DNA of 64,000 nucleotides from Wandonia sp964447015 (GTDB lineage Bacteria > Bacteroidota > Bacteroidia > Flavobacteriales_D > Crocinitomicaceae), in contig CAYUQU010000004.1 of NCBI GenBank assembly GCA_964447015.1, forward strand, positions 41,724 to 105,723, written 5' to 3'. Made by a program: the position numbers and the translations under genes. The notes below the pieces were generated by a model that saw nothing but the letters and a program-made list of their open reading frames with translations, was not told where the DNA came from and made no database searches. Positions 43,118 to 51,542 of this stretch are shown here, one piece after another. Every line of letters begins with the position of its first letter. Position 1 is the stretch's first letter.

Positions 43118-43918
43118 ATGAAAAACCTAATTTTGACTATTGGCGTTTCGTTGGTTTCACTTTTATCAGTGGCAAATCTGTCTATTGAAGGAAGTTACCA
43201 AGGAAAAAATTTATATGTTCAAAACCCTGAAGACGAAGATGGATTCGGATTTTGTGCAACCCGTGTTACTGTGAATGGCGACGTAATGCCAGGAAGTGTT
43301 AATCAAAGCGCTTTCGAAATTAACTTTGCAGTATATGGACTTAAAAAAGGTGACCCTGTTTTTATCGTTATTGAACATGGCCCTGGTTGTAAGCCTAAAA
43401 TTCTGAATCCAGAAGTTCTTTTGCCACGAAGTACTTTTGAAGTACAGGAAATAGAAAGTTCTGAAAAAGGTCTATTAAAATGGACAACAACTGGAGAGCA
43501 AGGAAAATTACCATTTATTATTGAGCAATATCGTTGGAATAAATGGGTAAGCGCTGGTGAAGTTGATGGAATTGGTACACCAGGAGCGAATAAATATGAG
43601 TTTAAAGTTACTCCACACTCAGGAGAAAACAAATTGCGTGTAGTACAAATTGACCATTCTGGTAAGAAAAAAGCATCACAGGAAGTAACATTCACCGATG
43701 CATCTATTCCAGAGATTGAATTCTCACCTAAGAAGGTTAAAACAATCATTAAATTTGACGCAGCGGGTGTTCCGTTTGAAACGAAGTATGAAATCTATGA
43801 TGCATACGGAAACATTGTGAAAAAAGGTGTAGGTACAGAAGTAGATTGTACAAACCTTAAAAAAGGAGCATACTATATCAATTATGACAACAAGAATGAA
43901 AAGTTTATCCGTGGATAA
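43118..43918 (+). CDS. Secreted protein of unknown function, possible T9SS-like tail
   Basis: From the Met at 43118 the product is 266 residues with a signal peptide (MKNLILTIGVSLVSLLSVAN). It has beta-rich sequence: FGFCATRVTVNGDVMPG, INFAVYGLKKGDPVFIVIEHGPGC, then repeats of Ig-like strands (ENKLRVVQIDHSGKKKASQEV). The last about 50 residues (YEIYDAYGNIVKKG ... LKKGAYYINYDNKNEKFIRG) resemble a T9SS type A sorting domain. An upstream frame extension to 43052 lacks a signal peptide and is not preferred. I do not recognise the family beyond an impression that it is conserved in Flavobacteriales. A terminator follows. Confidence 0.75.
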   Translation: MKNLILTIGVSLVSLLSVANLSIEGSYQGKNLYVQNPEDEDGFGFCATRVTVNGDVMPGSVNQSAFEINFAVYGLKKGDPVFIVIEHGPGCKPKILNPEVLLPRSTFEVQEIESSEKGLLKWTTTGEQGKLPFIIEQYRWNKWVSAGEVDGIGTPGANKYEFKVTPHSGENKLRVVQIDHSGKKKASQEVTFTDASIPEIEFSPKKVKTIIKFDAAGVPFETKYEIYDAYGNIVKKGVGTEVDCTNLKKGAYYINYDNKNEKFIRG

Positions 43919-43938
43919 AACTATTCTATAATATATTG

Positions 43939-43968
43939 AAAAGGACTTCATTTTGGAGTCCTTTTTTG
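43939..43968 (+). terminator. Intrinsic terminator after the secreted protein gene
   Basis: AAAAGGACT (43939-43947) and AGTCCTTTT (43957-43965) form a perfect 9-bp stem with a nine-base loop, continuing into TTT. Confidence 0.88.
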
Positions 43969-43991
43969 TTTACTTTAGATAAGAGAACGAG

Positions 43992-44393
43992 ATGAATAAA
44001 ATAGAACATTTAGGAATTGCGGTTGAAAGTCTTGAGACATCTATTCCGATTTATGAAAAACTGTTAAACACCAAGTGCTACAAAATAGAGGAGGTGAAAT
44101 CGGAAGGAGTAAAGACAGCGTTTTTTAAGATTGGCGACTCAAAAATTGAACTTCTCGAAGCTACAAATCCCGATAGTCCAATTGCCAAGTTTTTGGCTAA
44201 AAAGGGTAAAGGTGTGCACCACATTGCATATGATGTGACGGATATCGAAACAGAAATCAAACGCCTCGAAAAAGACGGTTTTGAGTTAATTAATCTCAGT
44301 CCTAAAGATGGGGCAGACAATAAGCGAATCGCTTTTCTTCATCCTAAAACTACTGACGGTGTTTTGGTTGAACTTTGTCAAGAAAAGAACTGA
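43992..44393 (+). CDS. mce: Methylmalonyl-CoA epimerase
   Basis: The enzyme interconverts (2R)- and (2S)-methylmalonyl-CoA, linking propionyl-CoA and succinyl-CoA metabolism. The 133-residue protein is a VOC-fold metalloenzyme with metal ligands His6 (IEHLGIAV), His in GKGVHHIAYDV and Glu in GVLVELCQ, plus a catalytic Glu in SKIELLEA. Length is standard. It overlaps the convergent HAD gene by 16 bp. No mutase or propionyl-CoA carboxylase genes are nearby. Confidence 0.95.
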   Translation: MNKIEHLGIAVESLETSIPIYEKLLNTKCYKIEEVKSEGVKTAFFKIGDSKIELLEATNPDSPIAKFLAKKGKGVHHIAYDVTDIETEIKRLEKDGFELINLSPKDGADNKRIAFLHPKTTDGVLVELCQEKN

Positions 44394-45007
44394 AGAATGT
44401 CTAATTTGGAATCAATTAACTGTGTTTGAATTCCAATCGATTTAGCTCCTTCAATATGTTGAATTGAATCATCAAGAAATAAGGTTTTATCTGCAATTAA
44501 GTTTTCATTATTCAATACAAACTCAAAAACATCTTTGTTGGGTTTGCGTAATCCAATTTCATGGGAAAGATAGACTGTTTCAAAATATTGATTCAGTGAA
44601 TTTATTCCAAGTTGATTTTCCAGTGAAGAAAGAAAAGCCTTTTTGTGAATAGCATTGGTATTACTTAATAAAAAGACGCGGTAATTCTTTCTAAGCTCTA
44701 GAATTAAATCAAGTTTGCGTTTGTTCCAATTAAGGAGCATCGAATTCCACGCATGAATTATATCAGTTGAAGTGCAAAAATTTGACACAGATTTCAAAAG
44801 ATAGTTTATAAACTCCTCTTCTGAAATTTTACCTGTTTCAAAATCATCAAAAACTCCAGATTGAGATGCCTGAGTATATAATTTGTCAAAATCTTGAATT
44901 CCTAAATCTTTAAACGCTTGAATAGTGCGTGTGTAATCAATATCCAGAACCACACCACCCAAGTCAAAAATTATATTGTCAATCTGTTTCAAAAATTGCT
45001 GTTTCAT
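44378..45007 (-). CDS. HAD-superfamily (YihX-like) phosphatase
   Basis: The 209-residue protein is a HAD subfamily IA hydrolase. Motif I is NIIFDLGGVVLDIDYT with nucleophile Asp15 and a Gly-Gly after it, as in YihX-type sugar-phosphate phosphatases rather than the usual DxD. Motif II is VFLLSNTNAIHK, motif III lies in GLRKPNKDVFEF and motif IV is KTLFLDDSIQHIEGA. The alpha-helical cap is in residues 20-85. The physiological substrate is unknown. It overlaps mce by 16 bp at the 3' ends. Confidence 0.92.
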   Translation of the reverse strand: MKQQFLKQIDNIIFDLGGVVLDIDYTRTIQAFKDLGIQDFDKLYTQASQSGVFDDFETGKISEEEFINYLLKSVSNFCTSTDIIHAWNSMLLNWNKRKLDLILELRKNYRVFLLSNTNAIHKKAFLSSLENQLGINSLNQYFETVYLSHEIGLRKPNKDVFEFVLNNENLIADKTLFLDDSIQHIEGAKSIGIQTQLIDSKLDILQFFS

Positions 45008-45158
45008 ATCGAGTATAAAATTACCAATATTTTAACTCCTACAATTGATTAATGCTCGTTTTGAATTAAATAATCGTTTACGAATGGATACTTTGTTGGG
45101 GTTAATAATTCAGGATACACAATAAAAACCTAAATTCGCAGTCTTAAGTTTTGCACAA

Positions 45159-45917
45159 ATGGCACCACAACCAATCATCTCCATAGAGAACTTGATTAAA
45201 CATTATTCAAAAGCGACATCAAATGCGCTAGATGGGTTGAACCTTCAAATTAATAAAGGCGAAGTTTTTGGTGTCTTGGGTCCAAATGGCGCTGGAAAAA
45301 CAACTTTGTTTTCGATACTAAGTGGTATTTTACCATATACTCAAGGAAACGTATCTGTTTGCGGCTTGCCGTTAAAAAAAGAACTCGAGTCAACTAAATA
45401 CAAATTAGGTGTTGTTCCACAGGAAATAGCACTTTATCCTTCTCTTTCAGCTAAAGATAATTTGTTATACATTGGGAGAATGTATGGTTTGTCGGGTAAA
45501 GAATTGGAAGAAAAAGTGAATTTTAGAATCAATCAGTTTGGACTGACTGAAAATCAGAATAAGCCAATCAAGACTTATTCGGGTGGAATGAAAAGGAGAA
45601 TAAATCTCTTGGGTGGAATTCTTCATCAGCCAGAAGTGTTGATTTTGGATGAACCAACTGAAGGGATGGACGTTCAGTCACGAGCGGTAATGATGGAAAT
45701 GCTTCGACAGTTGAATAAAGAGGAAGGCATGACTATTTTATATACGAGCCACTATCTTGAACAAGCAGAGGTTTTTTGTGATAGAATCTCCATTCTCAAT
45801 CACGGAAATCAACTTGTGATTGGCAGCCCCAAGGAGTTACTTGAACAGCATATAGACGTGAACTCTCTCGAAGAATTATTTCTGAAATTAACTGGTAAAG
45901 CAATCGTTTCACAATGA
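45159..45917 (+). CDS. ABC-2 type exporter, ATP-binding protein
   Basis: The 252-residue ATPase has Walker A (GPNGAGKTTLFS), a Q-loop (VVPQEIALYPSLSAKDNL), signature (YSGGMKRRINLLGG), Walker B (VLILDEPTEGMD) and a switch His (TSHYLEQAE). Its closest style is the drug/lipid exporter ATPases paired with ABC-2 permeases. The start is preceded by TAAATTCG (45131-45138), a near-match to the -7 box. It overlaps the permease gene by four bases and leads a six-gene operon that continues with a carrier protein and biosynthetic enzymes, so it likely powers export of the product. Confidence 0.95.
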   Translation: MAPQPIISIENLIKHYSKATSNALDGLNLQINKGEVFGVLGPNGAGKTTLFSILSGILPYTQGNVSVCGLPLKKELESTKYKLGVVPQEIALYPSLSAKDNLLYIGRMYGLSGKELEEKVNFRINQFGLTENQNKPIKTYSGGMKRRINLLGGILHQPEVLILDEPTEGMDVQSRAVMMEMLRQLNKEEGMTILYTSHYLEQAEVFCDRISILNHGNQLVIGSPKELLEQHIDVNSLEELFLKLTGKAIVSQ

Positions 45918-47191
45918 TAAAAAGAGGCATAGCAACATTCATCAAAGAGTTTAAGCTTTTAAAGCACGACAGACTCGGGATATTGGTTCTTTTTGCCATG
46001 CCTATTTTGTTGATTCTCATCATGACTTTAGTGCAAAACGAAGCATACAAAAGTCTTAATGAAGCTGGAATTCCTGTGCTTTTTGTGGATAGAGATCAAG
46101 ACAGTTTAAGCTATACAGTAGAAAAAGGATTTGAGAGTTCAAAATTATGTCAACTCACTGTAGATAATGGAACACGTTATCCTGATGATGCAGCGGTCCG
46201 AAAAGCTGTTCTTGAAGATGGGTTTTTAGTAGCCATTATAATACCAAAAGGATCTACTCAGGCACTTCGAGATAATATAGGTGAAATAATGGACGCGTTG
46301 TTTGAAGGGGACGAATTTGACCCAGATAAAGCAATGGAAGTTGTGCAGATTTCAATTATTGTAGATCCTATCGCCCGCAAGTCTTTTGTGATGGCAATAA
46401 CTTTTGGTCTTCGCGAATTTATTGGAAATGTTAAAACGGGAGTGCTTTTTAAGCTCATGGGAGAAAAAGTTCAAGAACAATTACCTGTAAAAAGGGAAGT
46501 TCGAATGCCAACCATCGATTTTTTTGAATTTGAAGAAAAGTATGCCATAGAGAAAACGATTTATCAACCAAATGCGGTGCAGCATAACGTCCCCGCGTGG
46601 GCAATTTTTGCCATATTTTTTATCACTGTTCCACTTGCCGCAAGTATCATTTTAGAACGCGCCGAAGGACTATACATCAGAATGCGTGCTTTTCCTGGTT
46701 CTTATTTGTCTAAATTATCTGGAAAACTTATTGTTTACGTGTTTGTTGCGATGTTGCAGTTTGTAATCATTCTTTTAATAGGGAAGTACTTATTGCCACT
46801 TATGGGACTACCAGTATTACATGTGGGCGAATCATATTTTGCGTTATTTACTCTAGCTCTTGCTGTTTCAATTGCAGCAATTGGATATGGTCTGCTTTTG
46901 GGTACGGTATTCAACACTCCGCCGCAATCTTCAATTTTTGGAGGAGTGAGCATTTTAATTATGTCTGCGTTGGGTGGTGTTTGGGTACCAATCAATATTA
47001 TGCCTGCAGTTATGCAAGATATTGCTGCTGTTTCACCATTAAATTGGGGACTGAGTGGTTTCTATGAATTGTTCTTAAAAGAAGGTACCTTTGTAACGAT
47101 TTTACCGAATGTGATTAAATTACTTGTCTTTTTTGCAGTGTGTTTAATTGCTTCCGTGTTTATTTATCAACGCAAAAGAAGATATCAATAA
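45914..47191 (+). CDS. ABC-2 type exporter, permease
   Basis: The 425-residue protein is an ABC2_membrane_3-type permease: one helix near the N-terminus (LGILVLFAMPILLILIMTLV), a large extracytoplasmic domain of about 180 residues, and five helices at the C-terminus (WAIFAIFFITVPLAASIIL ... VIKLLVFFAVCLIASVFIY). It forms the membrane channel with the preceding ATPase. The four-base overlap (ATGA) with the ATPase and the two-base gap to the carrier protein gene tie transport to the biosynthetic genes that follow. Confidence 0.93.
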   Translation: MIKRGIATFIKEFKLLKHDRLGILVLFAMPILLILIMTLVQNEAYKSLNEAGIPVLFVDRDQDSLSYTVEKGFESSKLCQLTVDNGTRYPDDAAVRKAVLEDGFLVAIIIPKGSTQALRDNIGEIMDALFEGDEFDPDKAMEVVQISIIVDPIARKSFVMAITFGLREFIGNVKTGVLFKLMGEKVQEQLPVKREVRMPTIDFFEFEEKYAIEKTIYQPNAVQHNVPAWAIFAIFFITVPLAASIILERAEGLYIRMRAFPGSYLSKLSGKLIVYVFVAMLQFVIILLIGKYLLPLMGLPVLHVGESYFALFTLALAVSIAAIGYGLLLGTVFNTPPQSSIFGGVSILIMSALGGVWVPINIMPAVMQDIAAVSPLNWGLSGFYELFLKEGTFVTILPNVIKLLVFFAVCLIASVFIYQRKRRYQ

Positions 47192-47193
47192 AT

Positions 47194-47442
47194 ATGCCCA
47201 TTCAAGCAGAAATTATCAGCCAACAATTGTTGAATTATCTCAACGAGGACATCATGGACGAACCGATTGATGCTACATTTGATACCTCTTTTTCGGACAT
47301 GGGGGTTGAATCGTATGATGTGATTCAATTGGTGCTGTTTATTGAAAGAAAATTTGGGGTTGAACTGCCTGAAAGTGACTTGATTCCTGAAAACCTGAAA
47401 TCCATTGCAAGTTTAGCTTCTTGCACGGCGAAATATCTTTAG
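47194..47442 (+). CDS. Free-standing acyl/peptidyl carrier protein
   Basis: The 82-residue acidic four-helix protein has the phosphopantetheine attachment site at Ser40 in FSDMGVESYDVIQLVLFIE, preceded by the first helix (IISQQLLNYLNEDI) and followed by helix 3/4 (FGVELPESDLIPENLKSIASL). A longer frame from 47140 overlaps the permease and adds a non-family N-terminus, so ATG 47194 is preferred. It sits between the exporter genes and the condensation-like gene, so it is a dedicated carrier of this cluster rather than the fatty-acid ACP. The modifying phosphopantetheinyl transferase must be encoded elsewhere. Confidence 0.93.
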   Translation: MPIQAEIISQQLLNYLNEDIMDEPIDATFDTSFSDMGVESYDVIQLVLFIERKFGVELPESDLIPENLKSIASLASCTAKYL

Positions 47443-47449
47443 AATACTC

Positions 47450-48715
47450 ATGCAATTTGTTAAAACACCTCTCACGGGATTAGACCATTTTTTTCTTGCT
47501 CTAGAAAAACATACAGGAAAATCAAAAACAATTGGCAATACGTGTAGGTATTTTTTAGAATTGGACGATAACTTAGATAAAAGCGAACTGTTAAATGCAC
47601 TTTCTAACCATAAACTAACCACGCAGCTTGCCTCAATTCAACTGAAACAAAAGTCAGTAGTGAGTGGAAGCTTTTGGGTGCCAACTGCGAAGCGCGATAT
47701 CAGTATAGTTGAGTTAAAAACTGACGATAAAATTCCTCAGGAAGTCCTTGAATTCAACATATCATTAACAGAAAGAAACCCTTATTTTCGATTTTATTTA
47801 TTGAGTCGAAGTAACAACACGACAACCGTTGTGTTCTGCTGGCATCATCTGCTGATGGACGGATATGGTGCGTGTCTCTATTTAAGCTCACTTAACAACC
47901 AAGTTGACGCTAGCTTATTAAGTAAAAGAGTGGATAAATTTCTGTTTTCAGAAGCAAGACAGGCGCGATTTTTTGTACGCAAAACATCAGAGCCGGTTTT
48001 AACCTCTGTTTTTGATGGTGTCCCAGTTTTAGACACCACGCCCGGAATTCATATCGTAGACTTTTCGGAAGAGGAATCAGAGATTATTACTCAAAATTCG
48101 CTGAATTCAGGAGCTGTTTTTGGGCGAAGCACTTTCTTTTTAGCCGCATGTGGAATTACAGTAAAAAATGCTCTAGAGAAGGTAGGAAGAAAAGTAGATA
48201 ATTTTTGGATTCCTGTACCACAAGACAAAAGGAAAAAACAAGCTAAAGGTCCAGTACTTTCAAATCACTTGTCTTTATTGTTTTTTCGTTTGACAAAAAG
48301 CAGAATGGATCAAGGTTTAACACCATTGACAAAGGAACTGACAAGTCAAATGAAAACGCAAATCCGAGACAGAATTCCTGAAAAGTATAACTCGCTGATG
48401 CACTACCTTAGGGTTATTCCAAAGTCAACGTACTATCGCTTCATCAAAGGTCCTCATGGAGGAGCGCTGTCTAGTTTTTTATTTACTGTAGCTCCAGAAC
48501 ATCCAAAAACACTTGATACTTTCCTAGGTCGAAATGTAGTCGACGCCATGAATACTCCACCTCTTACTTTCCCTCCAGGGTTGACTTTTGCCTTTGCTAA
48601 GCATAAAGCAAAAACCCGTATATTCGTTGTATATTCAACTGATGCATTTTCTCAAGATGAGGTAATTAACCTCGGGAAAGCATTAAAAGAATTGCTCGTA
48701 CAAGGTGAAAAATAA
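47450..48715 (+). CDS. Condensation/acyltransferase-like enzyme (HHxxxDG)
   Basis: The 421-residue protein has the chloramphenicol-acetyltransferase/condensation fold hallmark H132-H133-x3-D137-G138 in FCWHHLLMDGYGACLYL. This superfamily includes NRPS condensation domains and wax-ester synthase type acyltransferases. Around it are LTERNPYFRFYLLSR before and FWIPVPQDKRKKQAKGPVLSNHLSLLFF after, where condensation domains have their second lobe; the DFGWG-type motif is not evident. Transfer or condensation of a carrier-bound acyl/aminoacyl group with an amine or alcohol is the likely role. It starts seven bases after the carrier gene and overlaps the oxidoreductase gene by 11 bp. Confidence 0.82.
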   Translation: MQFVKTPLTGLDHFFLALEKHTGKSKTIGNTCRYFLELDDNLDKSELLNALSNHKLTTQLASIQLKQKSVVSGSFWVPTAKRDISIVELKTDDKIPQEVLEFNISLTERNPYFRFYLLSRSNNTTTVVFCWHHLLMDGYGACLYLSSLNNQVDASLLSKRVDKFLFSEARQARFFVRKTSEPVLTSVFDGVPVLDTTPGIHIVDFSEEESEIITQNSLNSGAVFGRSTFFLAACGITVKNALEKVGRKVDNFWIPVPQDKRKKQAKGPVLSNHLSLLFFRLTKSRMDQGLTPLTKELTSQMKTQIRDRIPEKYNSLMHYLRVIPKSTYYRFIKGPHGGALSSFLFTVAPEHPKTLDTFLGRNVVDAMNTPPLTFPPGLTFAFAKHKAKTRIFVVYSTDAFSQDEVINLGKALKELLVQGEK

Positions 48716-49901
48716 AAGACAGATAGCAATAATTGGCAGTGGTATTTCGGGATTTGCAGCGGCAATAGCAGCATCAAGCAAAGACACTGAAGTGCGCGTT
48801 TTTGATTATTCTTCAAAACCTGGTGGGCAGGCTACACATGTCAATGTGGGTACAATATGCGGATTATTCAAGGAGAAAAAGTTGATTAACCACCCTTTTG
48901 TAATCGATTTTGTAGAGAAGTATCTTACTTTTGATCATTCTGCAAAAGTGTTTAATCATGCTGGATACAATGTACTGTCTTATGATTGGAAGCAATTTCA
49001 ACTGTATATTGAGAATGAATTTGCAAAGCATGGAATTACTTTTTTAGGAAATCACGAACTCGTCAAAATTCAGATTGAGCAAAGAAAAATTACGTCTCTT
49101 GAAACGCGTTCTGCGGAAAAGACAGCTGTTTATTTAATCGATTCAATTGTAGATTGCACGGGAAAAGCGGTTGTTTCAGAACTGTTGAATGCTTCAACGA
49201 TCCAATCTGAAAAATATCAGGCACCTGCGTACATTTTTGAAATGGAGAATGTAGTTGGGGCGAATGAATTTGCGCTTAACATGGTGTTGAGTCGCTTTTG
49301 CCAGAAAAATGATTGTCCGCCCTTGTTTGTTGTTCCTGGATCATTTAAAGAGGGCAAACTGGCATTAAAACTCGCACTAAAAATATCAGGAACAGATGAC
49401 CAAGCACTAATGTCAAATGTGCTTACAGAAACAAAGAATTATGTCATAAAGGAATTAATTCCTCAATTAAGCACGCAAACAGATGCATTCAAAGAGGCAA
49501 AGCTCATTCACCTTTTTTCAGAACTAGGAATTCGCACATCAAAACGTTCTCAAGGAAAATACACGCTAGCATTTGAAGACCTCATAAACCCTAAGCAAAT
49601 TCAGGATGTTGTGGCCATTGGCAGTTGGCCTATGGAAGAGTGGGATGAAAGCGGAAAGGTAGAAATGACCGTTCTAAAGCAAGGAGTTTACGCTATTCCA
49701 TCGGGATGCTTGCAGTCTGCGGAATACGATAATCTTTTTTTCGGAGGAAAAACCATTTCAGCTGATGAGAAAGCAATTTCAAGTGCAAGAGTGATGGGAA
49801 CATGTTTGCAAACAGGTTATGCCGCAGGGCGCATGGCAATGGCAAAGAATGAAAATGAATTGGCCAAAATTATCCAACAAATTTCTCAATCAATTGGCTG
49901 A
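48705..49901 (+). CDS. FAD-dependent oxidoreductase (FAD_oxidored type)
   Basis: The 398-residue protein has an N-terminal Rossmann FAD-binding motif (IAIIGSGISGFAAAIAAS), GGQATHVNVGTICGLF, a DCTGKAVVSELL motif typical of flavoproteins that inspect substrates, and a C-terminal FFGGKTISADEKAISSARVMG followed by TCLQTGYAAGRMA, the second FAD contact. It resembles the PF12831-type group. It uses a GTG start at 48705 that overlaps the previous gene by 11 bp. In this operon it may oxidise or desaturate a carrier-bound intermediate or the released product. The substrate is unknown. Confidence 0.88.
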   Translation: MKNKRQIAIIGSGISGFAAAIAASSKDTEVRVFDYSSKPGGQATHVNVGTICGLFKEKKLINHPFVIDFVEKYLTFDHSAKVFNHAGYNVLSYDWKQFQLYIENEFAKHGITFLGNHELVKIQIEQRKITSLETRSAEKTAVYLIDSIVDCTGKAVVSELLNASTIQSEKYQAPAYIFEMENVVGANEFALNMVLSRFCQKNDCPPLFVVPGSFKEGKLALKLALKISGTDDQALMSNVLTETKNYVIKELIPQLSTQTDAFKEAKLIHLFSELGIRTSKRSQGKYTLAFEDLINPKQIQDVVAIGSWPMEEWDESGKVEMTVLKQGVYAIPSGCLQSAEYDNLFFGGKTISADEKAISSARVMGTCLQTGYAAGRMAMAKNENELAKIIQQISQSIG

Positions 49902-51306
49902 ATCATTTAACATAGCTGAGTTGTTGGAAAAAACGGCTAGATCTTATCCACACGGGGTAGCAATTGTAGATGAGTTGGGAGAGTTGACTTATAGTGAACT
50001 TTTTGAACACGTCGTTTCATTGCAATCTGAATTGGAAAAAACACGACAAGGCAAAAAATTGAGACTGGCAATTTGTTATGGAAATAATCGTGATTTTCTG
50101 ATAGCTTTGTTTGCAGGAGCAGGAGCAGGATATGTCGTGATGCCTATTTTTGATGAGTTAACTGAAGGAGAATTAACACAGCAACTTAAAGACAATTCCA
50201 TTCACCATTTTTTATCTGCTCGTAATGGTGAAAAGCTATCTGATGAATCATTTTCCTTACAACGTTTTTCAGAGGAGGAAGATTCCGACATGGAAAAACT
50301 TTGTTCAGACCCCGCGTTTATTCGACCTACATCAGGAACAACAGGAACGTCAAAAGGCGTGTTGATTTCGCACCAAGCAGTTTTGGAGCGCATCAACGCA
50401 GCAAACAAAGAACTTGAATTGACAAACAAAGACACCGTGATTTGGGTGCTCCCCATGGCGTTTCACTTTGTGGTTTCTTTGGTTTTGTACATAGCACAAG
50501 GAAGTAAAATTGTGGTTGCAGGAGGATTAGATGCGGATGAACTAGCGGATAAAATTAATTATCATCAAGGTACTTTGCTGTATTCTTCTCCTTTGCATAT
50601 TCGATTGTTAAGTCAGGCAAAATCCAACACCAATTTCGCCACATTAAAACGCGTAATTTCGACTACAACTGCAATATCACCAGCAATCTGTCACGCCTTT
50701 TATGAACGATTTAAAATTCCTGTAAGTCAGGCTTACGGCATTATTGAAATCGGACTTCCGCTTATCAACAGTCAGTCAAACATAGACGAACCCGATAATG
50801 TGGGGAGGGCCTTACCTGATTATGAGGTTGCAATTTTTAATGACAATGGAATGTCCTTGCCCGAGGGAGAGTCAGGACATCTAGGAATTCGCGGAGTCGG
50901 CATGTTTTCAGGATATCTGAATCCATTGACAAAACGAGAAGAAATTATGCAAAACGGTTTTTTCATGACTGGAGATATTGCCACTCAGAATAAAGATGGC
51001 AACGTGCGCATTGTAGGCAGAAAAAAGGCAATGATTAACGTTTCCGGCAACAAGGTTTTTCCGCAAGAAGTGGAATTTATATTGGAACAACATCCTTCCA
51101 TTGCCCAAGCGCGTGTTTATGCAGATAAGCACATTTTGGCGGGAGAAATTGTCGCTGCAGATGTGATCTTACACCCAAATAAACCTACTGAAGTGGAGTC
51201 ATTAATTCACTTTTGCCGCGAGCACCTAACCGCATATAAAATTCCGCAACGCATTAAGTTTGTGGAGGAGATTGAGATGACGAGTACGGGGAAAGTGAAG
51301 AGGTGA
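49894..51306 (+). CDS. AMP-forming acyl/aryl/amino-acid ligase (adenylation enzyme)
   Basis: This ANL-superfamily adenylation enzyme activates a carboxylic acid as the acyl-AMP and passes it to CoA or a carrier. Core motifs are present: A3 (RPTSGTTGTSKGVLISHQ), A5 (QAYGIIEIGLP), A7 (FFMTGDIATQNKDG), A8 (GRKKAMINVSGNKVFPQEVE) and A10 with the catalytic Lys (TSTGKVKR). At about 470 residues it ends directly after A10. The frame is open from 49819. TTG at 49894, which overlaps the previous stop by eight bases, gives the usual short N-terminus (ESFNIAELLEKTARSYPHG), while ATGs at 49849 or 49855 are alternatives. It is the last gene of the operon and probably charges the carrier protein. Confidence 0.88.
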   Translation: MAESFNIAELLEKTARSYPHGVAIVDELGELTYSELFEHVVSLQSELEKTRQGKKLRLAICYGNNRDFLIALFAGAGAGYVVMPIFDELTEGELTQQLKDNSIHHFLSARNGEKLSDESFSLQRFSEEEDSDMEKLCSDPAFIRPTSGTTGTSKGVLISHQAVLERINAANKELELTNKDTVIWVLPMAFHFVVSLVLYIAQGSKIVVAGGLDADELADKINYHQGTLLYSSPLHIRLLSQAKSNTNFATLKRVISTTTAISPAICHAFYERFKIPVSQAYGIIEIGLPLINSQSNIDEPDNVGRALPDYEVAIFNDNGMSLPEGESGHLGIRGVGMFSGYLNPLTKREEIMQNGFFMTGDIATQNKDGNVRIVGRKKAMINVSGNKVFPQEVEFILEQHPSIAQARVYADKHILAGEIVAADVILHPNKPTEVESLIHFCREHLTAYKIPQRIKFVEEIEMTSTGKVKR

Positions 51307-51342
51307 TTGTCGCTTCTCTTTTTATGCAATTGATTTGTCTAT

Positions 51343-51398
51343 ACCCATAAGTATCTTTATGTTATTATATTGAAAATCAAGTAAAAAACCCATAAGTA
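51343..51398. repeat. Pair of 11-bp direct repeats
   Basis: ACCCATAAGTA occurs at 51343-51353 and again at 51388-51398, 45 bp apart, in the 236-bp gap after the biosynthetic operon. It could be an operator pair for the T9SS gene downstream or chance. Nothing else is apparent in the gap. Confidence 0.35.
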
Positions 51399-51542
51399 AA
51401 CTAATTTTTTCATAGAATAATGAAAATTCTACAAAAGGATTAAAATGTGTGAAAAACAACAAATCTAAAGCTGACTTTTTCAATTTTAACATATTCCAAA
51501 TTAAAATTTCATAAATTCCTAACTTACAATAAATCAATCACT

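Noticed and set aside
47140..47193. Longer carrier protein start inside the permease gene
   Set aside because: It would overlap the permease by 52 bases and add a non-conserved N-terminus; ATG 47194 fits the family.
51343..51398. CRISPR-like repeats
   Set aside because: Only two 11-bp units 45 bp apart; no array and no cas genes anywhere in the window.
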